NCBI GenBank assembly: GCA_026389715.1
Contig: JAPLHK010000034.1
Coordinates: forward strand, 5,373 to 37,592
DNA from: Chloroflexota bacterium
GTDB taxonomy: Bacteria; Chloroflexota; Dehalococcoidia; GIF9; UBA5629
Direction: 5' to 3'
DNA length: 32,220 bases
Part shown: positions 7,854 through 15,220 of the stretch, piece by piece
Numbering within the stretch: the stretch's first letter is position 1
Layout: every line of letters starts with the position of its first letter
Translations under genes and position numbers: made by a program
The notes under the pieces: model-generated
The model's database searches: none
The model's input: the letters and a program-made list of their open reading frames with translations, nothing else
What the model was told of the DNA's origin: nothing

Positions 7854-9167
7854 ATGACGAATGATGAGATGTTAAGCCAACCTGTAGCATTGCCGGATGG
7901 GATTGACTACGATGATTACATCATCGGTACCTACATCGTCACATCCCCGGCCATGTTTCCCATGCCCAAGCTGGCGCCGATGCTGGCCATTGAGCAAAGC
8001 ACAGGGACCTGGGTGCCAGTTCCTGGTGAGACCCCGGAAGTGCGCAGGCGCCATGTGGCGAAGGTAATTGGCTGTTATGAGATACCTGATTACGAGTATA
8101 GTATTCCTGCCGACGTTAAGGACAGAAATTGGTTCGTGCAAATAGCCTTTCCTGTGGTGAATGTTGGATCGCAAATACCTATGATGCTAACCACCGTTGT
8201 GGGCAATATATCTATGGCAGGCCCGATAAAACTGGTTGACATAAGATTTCCTAAGAAATACGTCGCCGGGTTCCAGGGTCCCAAGTTCGGAATTGATGGG
8301 ATCAGGAAACTCCTGGGAGTTAAGAAGAGGCCGTTATTGAACAACATGGTTAAACCGTGTACAGGCTATCCACTGGAGGTGGGGGCCGAGTTGTTCAGGC
8401 TTGCCGCGTTGGGTGGTTGCGACATAGTTAAGGATGACGAGCTGATCGCGGATGCTTCCTTTAACTCGATCAAAGGCCGTGTTAAGCGATACATGGAAAT
8501 TGAAAAGCAGGTTTTCGAGGAGACGGGAGAGCGCACACTCTACACGGTCAATGTCACCGATTCGGTGCCGAAAGTATTCGAAAATGCCAGGCGTGCGGTG
8601 GAATTGGGTGCCAACGCTATCATGGTCAACTATATTGCTGTTGGAATTCCGGTCTTACAGGCGCTTGCAGAGGACCCGAAAATAGGCGTCCCCATTCTAG
8701 GGCATATGGATGTAGCAGGAGCGCTGTACATGTCTCCTATGCACGGGATGAGCTCTCACCTGGTACTTGGTAAACTTGCACGGCTGGCAGGCGCCGACAT
8801 AGTCGTCATTCCCGCTCCTTACGGGAAAGCCTCGGTCATTGTCGAGAAGTTCGATTCTGTGGCCAGAAATCTGACGTATCCTTTATATCAGCTTAAACCG
8901 ACGTGGCCAATGGCATCCGGTGGTATTACCCCGACACATGTGCCCAAAGTGATGCAGGAGCTTGGGAATGATATCGTAATTGGATCGGGTGGGGGAATTC
9001 ATGCTCACCCGCTGGGTCCTGTAGCAGGCGGGAAGGCCTTCAGACAGGCGATTGATGCCACGCTCAAGGGTATTTCTCTTGAGGAATACTCCAAGACACA
9101 TAAAGAACTTGCAGCTTCGGTCAAACAATGGGCCGATCCATTCAAGGCGTTCAAGAAAGAAGCATAA
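7854..9167 (+). CDS. RuBisCO-like protein (large-subunit superfamily, form IV type)
   Basis: A 437-residue member of the RuBisCO large-subunit superfamily. Visible landmarks are STGTW (49-53; phosphate-site Thr/Trp), VVGN (Asn118), KPCTG (Lys167, the Lys175 position of spinach RuBisCO), KDDE (Lys193, Asp195, Glu196; the carbamylated Lys and Mg ligands), His284 in GHMD, SGG (355-357) and GSGGG (377-381). The loop-6 GKLEG segment of true RuBisCO is not recognisable; the region reads IPAPYGKAS with Lys325. This mix fits a form IV RuBisCO-like protein that binds a phosphorylated substrate and Mg and does enolisation or decarboxylation-type chemistry, not CO2 fixation. No phosphoribulokinase is nearby. 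AGGAGG lies 7 bp before the ATG. Neighbours are a TetR gene, an FGGY kinase and an aminotransferase. Confidence 0.88.
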   Translation: MTNDEMLSQPVALPDGIDYDDYIIGTYIVTSPAMFPMPKLAPMLAIEQSTGTWVPVPGETPEVRRRHVAKVIGCYEIPDYEYSIPADVKDRNWFVQIAFPVVNVGSQIPMMLTTVVGNISMAGPIKLVDIRFPKKYVAGFQGPKFGIDGIRKLLGVKKRPLLNNMVKPCTGYPLEVGAELFRLAALGGCDIVKDDELIADASFNSIKGRVKRYMEIEKQVFEETGERTLYTVNVTDSVPKVFENARRAVELGANAIMVNYIAVGIPVLQALAEDPKIGVPILGHMDVAGALYMSPMHGMSSHLVLGKLARLAGADIVVIPAPYGKASVIVEKFDSVARNLTYPLYQLKPTWPMASGGITPTHVPKVMQELGNDIVIGSGGGIHAHPLGPVAGGKAFRQAIDATLKGISLEEYSKTHKELAASVKQWADPFKAFKKEA

Positions 9168-9221
9168 TTTGTTTGGTGAATGAACAATCGGCAGGATGCT
9201 GGTAACCTGGTCCTGATATAA

Positions 9222-9258
9222 ATTGCCGCGCCGGATGAAGATGGTCCGGTGCGGTAAT
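9222..9258 (+). other. Stable + strand RNA hairpin between the RuBisCO-like and aminotransferase genes
   Basis: Positions 9222-9235 pair with 9245-9258 over 14 consecutive positions, closing a 9-nt loop. Two pairs are G-U, so the full stem forms only in RNA read from the + strand; the opposite strand would have A-C mismatches. No T tract follows, which argues against an intrinsic terminator. It may be a processing or stability element that sets different levels of the two flanking proteins. It ends 71 bp before the aminotransferase ATG. Confidence 0.5.
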
Positions 9259-9329
9259 GCGAGATCAGGCGGGGGATATAAACGGAAGGTGAAAGCTGGT
9301 ACAATTGATATGTATTACGGGAGGTTTAT

Positions 9330-10784
9330 ATGAGTGATACGCAGAAATATGCAATTTCTCAGTATCCCGACGTTGACCTCGTTTACCGGCGGCTGGACGC
9401 TCTTGTCAGCCAGCCGATGCGACGGGTACGATCGGAAAAGATGAAGGAATATCTTGCTTATTTCGATACAAAATGTGCGCAGTCCCGGGCATTGACGGAC
9501 GAAGCCAAGAAGTATATCCCGGGAGGCGTCCAGCATAACCTGGCCTTCAACTACCCGTTCCCGATTGCCATCGGGAAAGCCGAAGGAGCTTACCTCTGGG
9601 ACGTGGATAAAAATAGATACATTGATTTTTTACAGGCCGGCGCGCCGATCATGCTGGGCAACAATTATGCCCCGGTACGTGAAAAGGTCGTGGAAATGCT
9701 GAATTCCTGCGGACCTGTCACCGGACTATTCCATGAATACGAACTTAAACTGGCGCAACTGATTAACCGTTTCATGCCGGCTGTTGAGATGTTCCGCATG
9801 CTGGGCTCCGGGACCGAGAGCGTGATGGCGGCCATCCGGGGCGCGCGAGTATTTACCAAAAAGAAGAAGATCATTAAGGTTGGTGGCGCCTACCACGGCT
9901 GGAGCGATTCAATGGTTTATGGGATGCATATCCCCGGCACAGGACGAATGGAAGCCGTCGGCATCCCGAATGGTGCGACTTCCAATACACAGGAGTTCTA
10001 CCCGAATGACCTGGAGGCGCTGAAACGCAGACTGGTTGCCAACCGCCGTACCGGCGGAACGGCAGCCGTCATCGTGGAGCCGGTCGGGCCTGAAAGCGGC
10101 ACTCGCCCGGTACCTTTTGATTTTAATAGTAAGGTCCGCAAACTATGCGATGAGTTCGGCGCACTGCTCATCTTCGATGAAGTCGTTACTGGTTTCAGGC
10201 TCGGAATGGGTGGGGCACAGGGCTATTTCGGCGTCAAACCCGACCTGACGATTTTTGGCAAGTGCATCACCGGAGGCTATCCAATGGCAGGTGGTGTGGG
10301 TGGCCGGGCCGATATAATCCAATGTTTTGCTGCCGGCGTCGAGGGAACGGGCGAACGCGCCTACGTAGGCGGGACGCTTTCGGCCAACCCACTCTCCTGC
10401 GTTGCCGGTTACTACGCATTGCTTGAAATGGAGCGTACCAATGCTCCTGTAATTGCAGGAAAGGCAGGCGACAGACTTACAAAAGGCCTGCAAAATACAA
10501 TTGAACGCCTTAAGCTGCCGTTTGTGGTTTATAACCAGGGCTCAATCGTTCATCTGGAAACTTCCGGAGTAACATTTCTGGATTTCAATAATATCGAGAG
10601 GCTATTGAATGAGGTCAAACCACGTAAGCACATGATGGAAGAAATGGGTGCGGCCTTTATGGCAAATGGTCTGATTACACTGGCAGGTTCGCGCATGTAT
10701 ACCAGCATGGCTGATACGGATGCCGTGATTGATGATGCTCTGAAAAGGTTTGACAACGTGCTTTCCAGCGTGGAAGGAGTATAG
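9330..10784 (+). CDS. Class III PLP aminotransferase, glutamate-1-semialdehyde aminomutase-like
   Basis: A 484-residue fold-type I PLP enzyme. The PLP lysine is Lys311 in FGKCITGGYP, the cofactor Asp is in IFDEVVTGFR (Asp283), and the GSGTES phosphate-binding loop is at 159-164. It resembles HemL, but HemL is usually about 430 residues; the extra length is an N-terminal extension of roughly 55 residues before the core (TDEAKKYIPGGV). No other haem genes are near, so a transaminase or aminomutase role in the RuBisCO-like locus is more likely than tetrapyrrole synthesis. GGGAGG lies 8 bp before the ATG. A hairpin in the leader separates it from the upstream gene. Confidence 0.88.
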   Translation: MSDTQKYAISQYPDVDLVYRRLDALVSQPMRRVRSEKMKEYLAYFDTKCAQSRALTDEAKKYIPGGVQHNLAFNYPFPIAIGKAEGAYLWDVDKNRYIDFLQAGAPIMLGNNYAPVREKVVEMLNSCGPVTGLFHEYELKLAQLINRFMPAVEMFRMLGSGTESVMAAIRGARVFTKKKKIIKVGGAYHGWSDSMVYGMHIPGTGRMEAVGIPNGATSNTQEFYPNDLEALKRRLVANRRTGGTAAVIVEPVGPESGTRPVPFDFNSKVRKLCDEFGALLIFDEVVTGFRLGMGGAQGYFGVKPDLTIFGKCITGGYPMAGGVGGRADIIQCFAAGVEGTGERAYVGGTLSANPLSCVAGYYALLEMERTNAPVIAGKAGDRLTKGLQNTIERLKLPFVVYNQGSIVHLETSGVTFLDFNNIERLLNEVKPRKHMMEEMGAAFMANGLITLAGSRMYTSMADTDAVIDDALKRFDNVLSSVEGV

Positions 10785-10839
10785 GTGCCTAAAGGGTTTC
10801 CTAAAAATAAATCGAGGTAATGTGGCTAAACTATATAAA

Positions 10840-10848
10840 TGTTATACT
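10840..10848 (+). promoter_or_regulatory. Candidate extended -10 promoter of the STAS/CoA-transferase pair
   Basis: TGTTATACT contains an extended -10 TG and a TATACT hexamer (10843-10848). It lies 51 bp before the TTG start at 10899, within the 114-bp gap after the aminotransferase. No clear -35 is present, as is usual for extended -10 promoters. Confidence 0.4.
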
Positions 10849-10898
10849 CGATGCATGATGATGCGCTGTAGAAATTTGGAGATATAAAGGAGACCACA

Positions 10899-11237
10899 TT
10901 GGATTTAACCGGGAAGAAATCGGGTGATGTTAATATTCTGGGTTTGACCGGCAGGCTTGATGCGTACAGCGCCGCTGAAGTTGAGAAAAAACTTGATGCT
11001 GTCATTGAGAGCGGCTGCGTAAAAATGGTGTTGAACCTGGAGGGGCTCGAGTATATCAGCAGCTCCGGCCTGCGGGTCTTTCTATCACAATTGAAAAAGG
11101 TGCGCAAGCAGCAAGGCGATATTAAGCTCGCCTGCATGAAGCCCAATATCAGGGAAGTCTTCGATATTGCCGGGTTCACACAGCTATTCAACATCTTCGA
11201 AAACGAGGATGCGGCTAACAATAGCTTCACCGGCTGA
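10899..11237 (+). CDS. STAS-domain protein (anti-sigma-factor antagonist type)
   Basis: A 112-residue single STAS domain. The core beta strand VNILGLTGRLDAYSAAEVE and the phosphorylation loop EYISSSGLRV (Ser54-Ser56) match SpoIIAA/RsbV-type antagonists, in which a partner kinase phosphorylates one Ser to control binding. No anti-sigma kinase, phosphatase or sigma factor lies in the window, so this is an orphan. The start is TTG at 10899, supported by AAAGGAG 6 bp upstream. The stop is 2 bp before the CoA-transferase ATG, so the two are almost certainly co-translated. This pairing of a regulatory STAS protein with a metabolic CoA-transferase is unexpected. Confidence 0.85.
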   Translation: MDLTGKKSGDVNILGLTGRLDAYSAAEVEKKLDAVIESGCVKMVLNLEGLEYISSSGLRVFLSQLKKVRKQQGDIKLACMKPNIREVFDIAGFTQLFNIFENEDAANNSFTG

Positions 11238-11239
11238 TT

Positions 11240-12547
11240 ATGCAAACATACCGTGCACAGTACAGGCGCAAGCTTACCTCGCCTGATAAGGCCGTAAGCA
11301 GGATTAAAAACGGCAGCACATTAGTACACGGCCTAGCTGCTGCTGAGCCGCCCGCGCTGCTGAAGGCGATTGCGGACCGTGTCCGGGCTGGCGAACTCAA
11401 GAATCTGAACGTTCATTCTCTGCTGCCCATGGAGAATGTTTCCAAAACATTGCTTTCCCCGGATCTGGCCGATTGCGTGCAGGCTTTTTCATGGTTTGTC
11501 AGCAAGGCATCGCGCTCCGCCGTCAGGGTGGGGCTGAACTATTATGTGCCCAATCATTTTCACCAGGTCCCCAGGCTGATGCGTGAGAACCTGGATATTG
11601 ATGTAACCGTTACTATGGTTTCGCCTATGGACAGGGCGGGTTTTTTCAGCTTCGGCACTTCCAACGATTACACGTCCACTGTAGCCAGGTGCTGTAAACG
11701 GCTTATCGTGGAAGTCAATAAAAACATGCCCCGCGTATTTGGGGATGCACTCCTGCATATCTCTGAGGTACATGCAGTTGTTGAGAGCACAACACCGCTG
11801 ATCGAGTTCAAGTGGCCGGGTGCCAGGGTGGAGGATGATGCCATCGGTAAACTGGTGGCTGATCTCGTGCCCGACGGCGCGACGCTGCAATTAGGCTTTG
11901 GTGGCCTGCCCAACGTTATTGCCATGAAGCTGATGAATCACAGGGATTTGGGTATACATACCGAGGTGTTCGGTCCGGCCATGGTAGAACTGATCAAGAA
12001 AGGTGTCGTGACCGGCCGCAGGAAGAACCTGCATCCCATGAAAAATGTTTTTACCGTGGCCGAGGGCACAGGGGAGATGTACCGCTTCATGCATGATAAC
12101 CCCAGTATGGAGAGCTACCCCGTTTCCTACACCAATAACCCGGATATCATTGCGCGTAATGATAATATGGTTTCCATCAATTCCATCATCCAGGTTGACC
12201 TGTTGGGGCAATGCAATGCCGAGTTTCTGTCAGGGTCTGAATACAGCGGAACCGGCGGTCAACTCGACTATGTACGCGGAGCTTATAATTCCCGTGGCGG
12301 GAAGTCAATATTGGCCTTCTATTCAACGGCCAGGAAAGGGCAGGTATCCAGGGTAGTGCCGAGGCTGGATAGCGGTGCTGTTATAACTACGCCCAGGATG
12401 GATGTGCACTACCTGGTTACCGAGCATGGCGCGATCAATTTAAAGGGCAAATCGACCCGTGAAAGGGCATTAGACATAATATCATTGGCCGATCCCCGTT
12501 TTCGCGATTCCCTGCTCAGGGAAGCGGAAGATATGTACCTGCTCTGA
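11240..12547 (+). CDS. Acetyl-CoA hydrolase/4-hydroxybutyrate CoA-transferase family protein
   Basis: A 435-residue protein of the family I CoA-transferase fold (acetyl-CoA hydrolase/transferase N- and C-domains). The presumed catalytic glutamate is Glu242 in GIHTEVF, and the CoA-binding loop is SGTGGQLDYVRGA (about 336-348), normally GSGGQ. Such enzymes move CoA between acetyl-CoA or butyryl-CoA and a carboxylic acid such as 4-hydroxybutyrate, or hydrolyse acyl-CoA. The acceptor is unknown. No clear ribosome binding site precedes the ATG, and the gene starts 2 bp after the STAS stop, which points to translational coupling. It could activate or salvage acids from the RuBisCO-like locus or the thiolase/MaoC block. 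Confidence 0.9.
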   Translation: MQTYRAQYRRKLTSPDKAVSRIKNGSTLVHGLAAAEPPALLKAIADRVRAGELKNLNVHSLLPMENVSKTLLSPDLADCVQAFSWFVSKASRSAVRVGLNYYVPNHFHQVPRLMRENLDIDVTVTMVSPMDRAGFFSFGTSNDYTSTVARCCKRLIVEVNKNMPRVFGDALLHISEVHAVVESTTPLIEFKWPGARVEDDAIGKLVADLVPDGATLQLGFGGLPNVIAMKLMNHRDLGIHTEVFGPAMVELIKKGVVTGRRKNLHPMKNVFTVAEGTGEMYRFMHDNPSMESYPVSYTNNPDIIARNDNMVSINSIIQVDLLGQCNAEFLSGSEYSGTGGQLDYVRGAYNSRGGKSILAFYSTARKGQVSRVVPRLDSGAVITTPRMDVHYLVTEHGAINLKGKSTRERALDIISLADPRFRDSLLREAEDMYLL

Positions 12548-12597
12548 CCTTAAGCCATTCTCACGGCAATCCCGTAGCAACCAGTAATCAGTTTTGT

Positions 12598-13209
12598 TTA
12601 GATTTTATTGCCTTGAGTTTGCTCTGATTTCATATCTCTGAGCAGGAAAGCGAATACCGCTATCGCGAAGGTATTGGCAAGTATCATCGGAGCTGCTATT
12701 ATGCTGACCAGTTTTAATGCGTTGTCGAATGGTTGGGCAATAAATAATAGCAGCAGCATATCGGCGATTTCCATTAAAAAGGCGAATAAAGTTGGTTTCC
12801 AGACGCCGATTTTCCCCTTCCAGAAAATAAACAACACCCCTGCGATCAACCCGCTCAAAATGCTTCCGATGGCGCAGGGCAGAGCTGTGAAACCGCCCAT
12901 CAGATAGCGGTGAATACCGCCGATCAACCCGGCGCCCAGGCCGACCAGGGGTCCGCCCAGCAGGCCTCCCATAACGGGTCCGACATTGCGGATATTAGCA
13001 ATTGCTCCTGAAGTTTGTATACCGCTATACGTGCCATATAGTGCGAAGCAACCGAACAATACTGCGAGGATCAGTTGGTCGAGGATATTTAATTTTTGCT
13101 CAACCATACGCTTAAAGAACTTCAGATGGAACAGCAGCAGGAATACTACCAGAACAAGGCAAGCGCGTTCGATTAGAGCCCAAAGTATGCCGAAAACTGA
13201 GAGATCCAT
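12598..13209 (-). CDS. Stand-alone 5TM-5TMR_LYT membrane sensor domain
   Basis: A 203-residue membrane protein with about five or six helices. The segment ANIRNVGPVMGGLLGGPLVGLGAGLIGGIHRY (about 71-102, in pieces) contains the NxR motif and Gly-rich core of the LytS-type 5TM receptor domain. In LytS-like histidine kinases or diguanylate cyclases this domain is followed by GAF, kinase or GGDEF modules; here the protein ends after a short charged tail. It is therefore a receptor module with no output domain, or a small transporter-like member of the family. AAAGGAGG lies 5 bp before the ATG. It is monocistronic and convergent with the CoA-transferase. Confidence 0.75.
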   Translation of the reverse strand: MDLSVFGILWALIERACLVLVVFLLLFHLKFFKRMVEQKLNILDQLILAVLFGCFALYGTYSGIQTSGAIANIRNVGPVMGGLLGGPLVGLGAGLIGGIHRYLMGGFTALPCAIGSILSGLIAGVLFIFWKGKIGVWKPTLFAFLMEIADMLLLLFIAQPFDNALKLVSIIAAPMILANTFAIAVFAFLLRDMKSEQTQGNKI

Positions 13210-13784
13210 TGCTACCTCCTTTAGCTATACGATTATATCAAATCCATAAAGAGAGGTTAATAATCTGGTCAATAAACAGCGTCATTTGGCCCCGGGAGTT
13301 TTCAATTATGAAATGGCCTGCAGTGCCAGCGTTGCAGGTGGTTAGATTTACAATATGGAATCTCTCAATCAAAATTGAAATAATTCAGCCTCATTCCTGT
13401 AGTCGCATTTTCGATTACCGCGGCAAATGCCAGTACCGTACAACTCTTAATCAAATAACAGAAACCGGATTTATTAAAGTAAATTGTGTAAGCAGGCAAT
13501 TCAACTAAGCATTTCGGGGTACGCCTTTACCTTACTGATTTCTGTAAAAAAATAAACTTACTAATCGATGCGTGTCATTCAGGGATATGATTTACTTTAA
13601 TAAAGATGAATTGAGCCTGTTCTGATGAATGTACTATTTGCACAGTTATCGATGAGTAAAGATACTCGATTCAGTGACCGAACGGTGATACGAGCGGTCT
13701 TCATGGATGAAGGGTTTCCGGAACTTACAATGGACAGGTCTTTAATGGTCGAAACACTGGAATTAAATTAAAGGGAGTAAACCG
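13210..13784 (+). other. 575-bp AT-rich stretch without a convincing gene
   Basis: This gap between the 5TM sensor and the rhodanese is richer in A/T than its neighbours. One 48-codon reading frame (ATG 13625 to stop 13771) ends 13 bp before the rhodanese GTG, but it has no ribosome binding site and no recognisable domain. A 99-codon frame at 13209-13508 has no family resemblance and starts inside the promoter of the divergent gene. Short TTTACT/AGTAAA words (near 13476, 13560 and 13588) resemble the boxes between the XRE genes further right. No tRNA, insertion sequence or clear repeat was seen. Confidence 0.5.
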
Positions 13785-14192
13785 GTGAAAGCATCACATG
13801 CAATGGTATTCTACGCGATCTTTTTCACAATTGTAGCGGTAGTGGTAGCAGGATTTACATATAAACAGACCACGTCAGGTGTCTCGTCGATGTGGCTAAC
13901 TCCCCAGGAAGCCAAAGAATTGCTCGACAAGACTACTGGCGTGGTCATTATAGATCTGTCGCCCCGTCATTACGACGAGGGCCACTTGCCTGGTGCAGTA
14001 AATTTGCCAGCGTCTACTCTACCAGCGGCGGCGTCAGGTTGGGACAAGAATGCGACATATTTAGTCTACAGCCACTGGACGGGTGCCCCGCTATCAGGCG
14101 CCGAGCTGCTTAAGGACGCAGGTTTTAAGAATGTGTACGCCCTCAAGGGCAATTTCGGCGCCTGGGTAGATTCGGGTTACCCGGTAGAATAA
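13785..14192 (+). CDS. Membrane-anchored rhodanese-like domain lacking the catalytic Cys
   Basis: A 135-residue protein with one N-terminal transmembrane helix (about 7-25) and a rhodanese fold: VVIIDLSPRHYDEGHLPGAVNLP (53-75, in pieces) is the typical CH2A region. The active-site loop that should read YCxxGxR instead reads VYSHWTGAP, with Ser96 at the Cys position, so sulfur transfer is not expected. Inactive rhodanese domains usually serve in binding or regulation. The start is GTG at 13785, supported by AAGGGAG 8 bp upstream. Topology suggests the domain lies outside the cytoplasmic membrane. It converges with two small membrane proteins on the other strand. Confidence 0.8.
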   Translation: MKASHAMVFYAIFFTIVAVVVAGFTYKQTTSGVSSMWLTPQEAKELLDKTTGVVIIDLSPRHYDEGHLPGAVNLPASTLPAAASGWDKNATYLVYSHWTGAPLSGAELLKDAGFKNVYALKGNFGAWVDSGYPVE

Positions 14193-14201
14193 TAAGATGT
14201 T

Positions 14202-14582
14202 CTATTTACCTCCCTGCACAGAATATGGCGCGACGAAGCCGGCGCGCGGTATCGATGGCTTCGGCAGTGATGCTGCTTCCGCCGCTTCGACATGCCTGCT
14301 GACCAGTCTGTCTGAATATGGTTGGGCTGATTCCTCCGCGGTGGCGGGAGCTTCCCGCTTGTGCCCGGCCTGGATAAGCAGGGCGGTGAAGAAAAAGCCC
14401 ACTGCTGACCCGATGAACGGCATGATGAACTTTAACAAGTGGATATTGAGCGCGGCGTCAGCCTGCACTCCTATCCAGAAGCATACGCCCATGCATACCG
14501 GCATGATAACGAAAAGTACCAGGAGGAACTTGTACACGAATTCCAGGACGCCGATTTTTATGGTGGCCAATCGCTTAAACAT
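14202..14582 (-). CDS. Small membrane protein with Ala/Pro-rich tail, unknown function
   Basis: A 126-residue protein with two hydrophobic helices (about 17-38 and 50-71) and a polar C-terminal tail rich in Ala, Glu and Pro. No family was recognised. Its ATG overlaps the last 8 bp of the 37-residue membrane protein gene upstream, which implies translational coupling and possibly a complex. A 136-codon frame on the opposite strand covers the same region but lacks a ribosome binding site and shows no domain, so the - strand is preferred. Confidence 0.65.
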   Translation of the reverse strand: MFKRLATIKIGVLEFVYKFLLVLFVIMPVCMGVCFWIGVQADAALNIHLLKFIMPFIGSAVGFFFTALLIQAGHKREAPATAEESAQPYSDRLVSRHVEAAEAASLPKPSIPRAGFVAPYSVQGGK

Positions 14583-14688
14583 TGCCCAGCACCCATGTCA
14601 GCATTGAGAAGGCCACTATGACACCGGTAAGGATAGCTACAGCAATGAATGTAGATACCAGTCCAATGGTCCAACCTTCACTTTCCAT
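14575..14688 (-). CDS. 37-residue single-pass membrane peptide
   Basis: A very short gene: GGAGG lies 6 bp before the ATG at 14688, and the product MESEGWTIGLVSTFIAVAIL continues into VTGVIVAF-like hydrophobic sequence, forming one membrane helix (about 7-33). The stop overlaps the start of the 126-residue membrane protein by 8 bp. The size and single helix recall accessory gamma-type subunits of membrane complexes, but there is no sequence signature to support that. The good ribosome binding site and the overlap are the evidence that it is real. Confidence 0.6.
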   Translation of the reverse strand: MESEGWTIGLVSTFIAVAILTGVIVAFSMLTWVLGNV

Positions 14689-14882
14689 GAAAAACCTCCG
14701 AACTATTATTTCCACGGTTCCCGGATTGCTCCCGCCCAGGTGTAAGCCGGGGGCCGTTGGATCACACTTTTATATAATTCGCCGGCTGCGCTCCCGTTTA
14801 CTGCATTCATTCACTTTAGTAAATATGCAGCGGGGTAAAATAATATGCCATACCATAAATGATTTACTCAAGTTCATTTTTA

Positions 14883-15104
14883 CTACCCGCCTTGTGGCTG
14901 GGTCGGGGTTCGATCCCGTAAATATTTCAGGCAAATATCGGGATAATGCATGGCCAATCCCTGAAGGAAACGCCGGCCCGGTTTTTTATCGCCAATCAGC
15001 ACCAGGCACAGCATCGAAGGGGAAATGCCTAACTTGGTTGCTAACCTGGCGTTGGTCAGTTTTTCCTGCTGCATTATCCTGTAAAGCTCAGCCTGTAACT
15101 TCAT
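14883..15104 (-). CDS. Small XRE-type helix-turn-helix protein
   Basis: A 73-residue protein, almost entirely one DNA-binding domain: the helix-turn-helix segment is NARLATKLGISPSMLCLVL. The ATG at 15104 is chosen over one 12 codons upstream, because the longer start lies inside the promoter (TTGATT at 15135-15140 and TAATAT at 15112-15117 on the - strand, 17 bp apart). With that promoter the transcript would begin near the ATG, so it may be leaderless; no Shine-Dalgarno is present. It is divergent from the XRE-LexA-like gene at 15221, and TTTACTA boxes lie in between. The two may repress each other in the manner of a phage-like switch, which is inference. Confidence 0.7.
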   Translation of the reverse strand: MKLQAELYRIMQQEKLTNARLATKLGISPSMLCLVLIGDKKPGRRFLQGLAMHYPDICLKYLRDRTPTQPQGG

Positions 15105-15192
15105 GTTTACTATATTAAACAAATAATTTACTAAAATCAATAGGTTTTTAGGAATTTTTCAGTGATTGCGGAAAATATTTACTATGGTAAAT
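15105..15192. promoter_or_regulatory. Divergent operator region with repeated TTTACTA boxes
   Basis: TTTACTA occurs at 15106, 15127 and 15178. The first lies in the partial palindrome GTTTACTATATTAAAC (15105-15120), the third in ATTTACTATGGTAAAT (15177-15192), whose 6-bp arms are perfect. The first two boxes are 21 bp apart, two helical turns. The 15177 site lies between a -35 (TTGCGG, 15166-15171) and a -10 (TAAATT, 15188-15193) of the + strand regulator. The other two overlap the spacer and -10 of the - strand regulator. The layout fits operators for one or both XRE proteins. Confidence 0.6.
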
Positions 15193-15220
15193 TAACAGCT
15201 TAGCGGAGGATGGTAAAGAT

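Noticed and set aside
13209-13508. 99-codon frame on the + strand
   Set aside because: No recognisable domain; it starts in the leader of the divergent 5TM gene and has no convincing ribosome binding site of its own.
14197-14607. 136-codon + strand frame opposite the small membrane protein
   Set aside because: No ribosome binding site or domain. The opposite strand has membrane helices and an overlap-coupled upstream gene.
14582-15118. 178-codon + strand frame
   Set aside because: It is antisense to the 37-residue gene and the small XRE gene and has no family resemblance.
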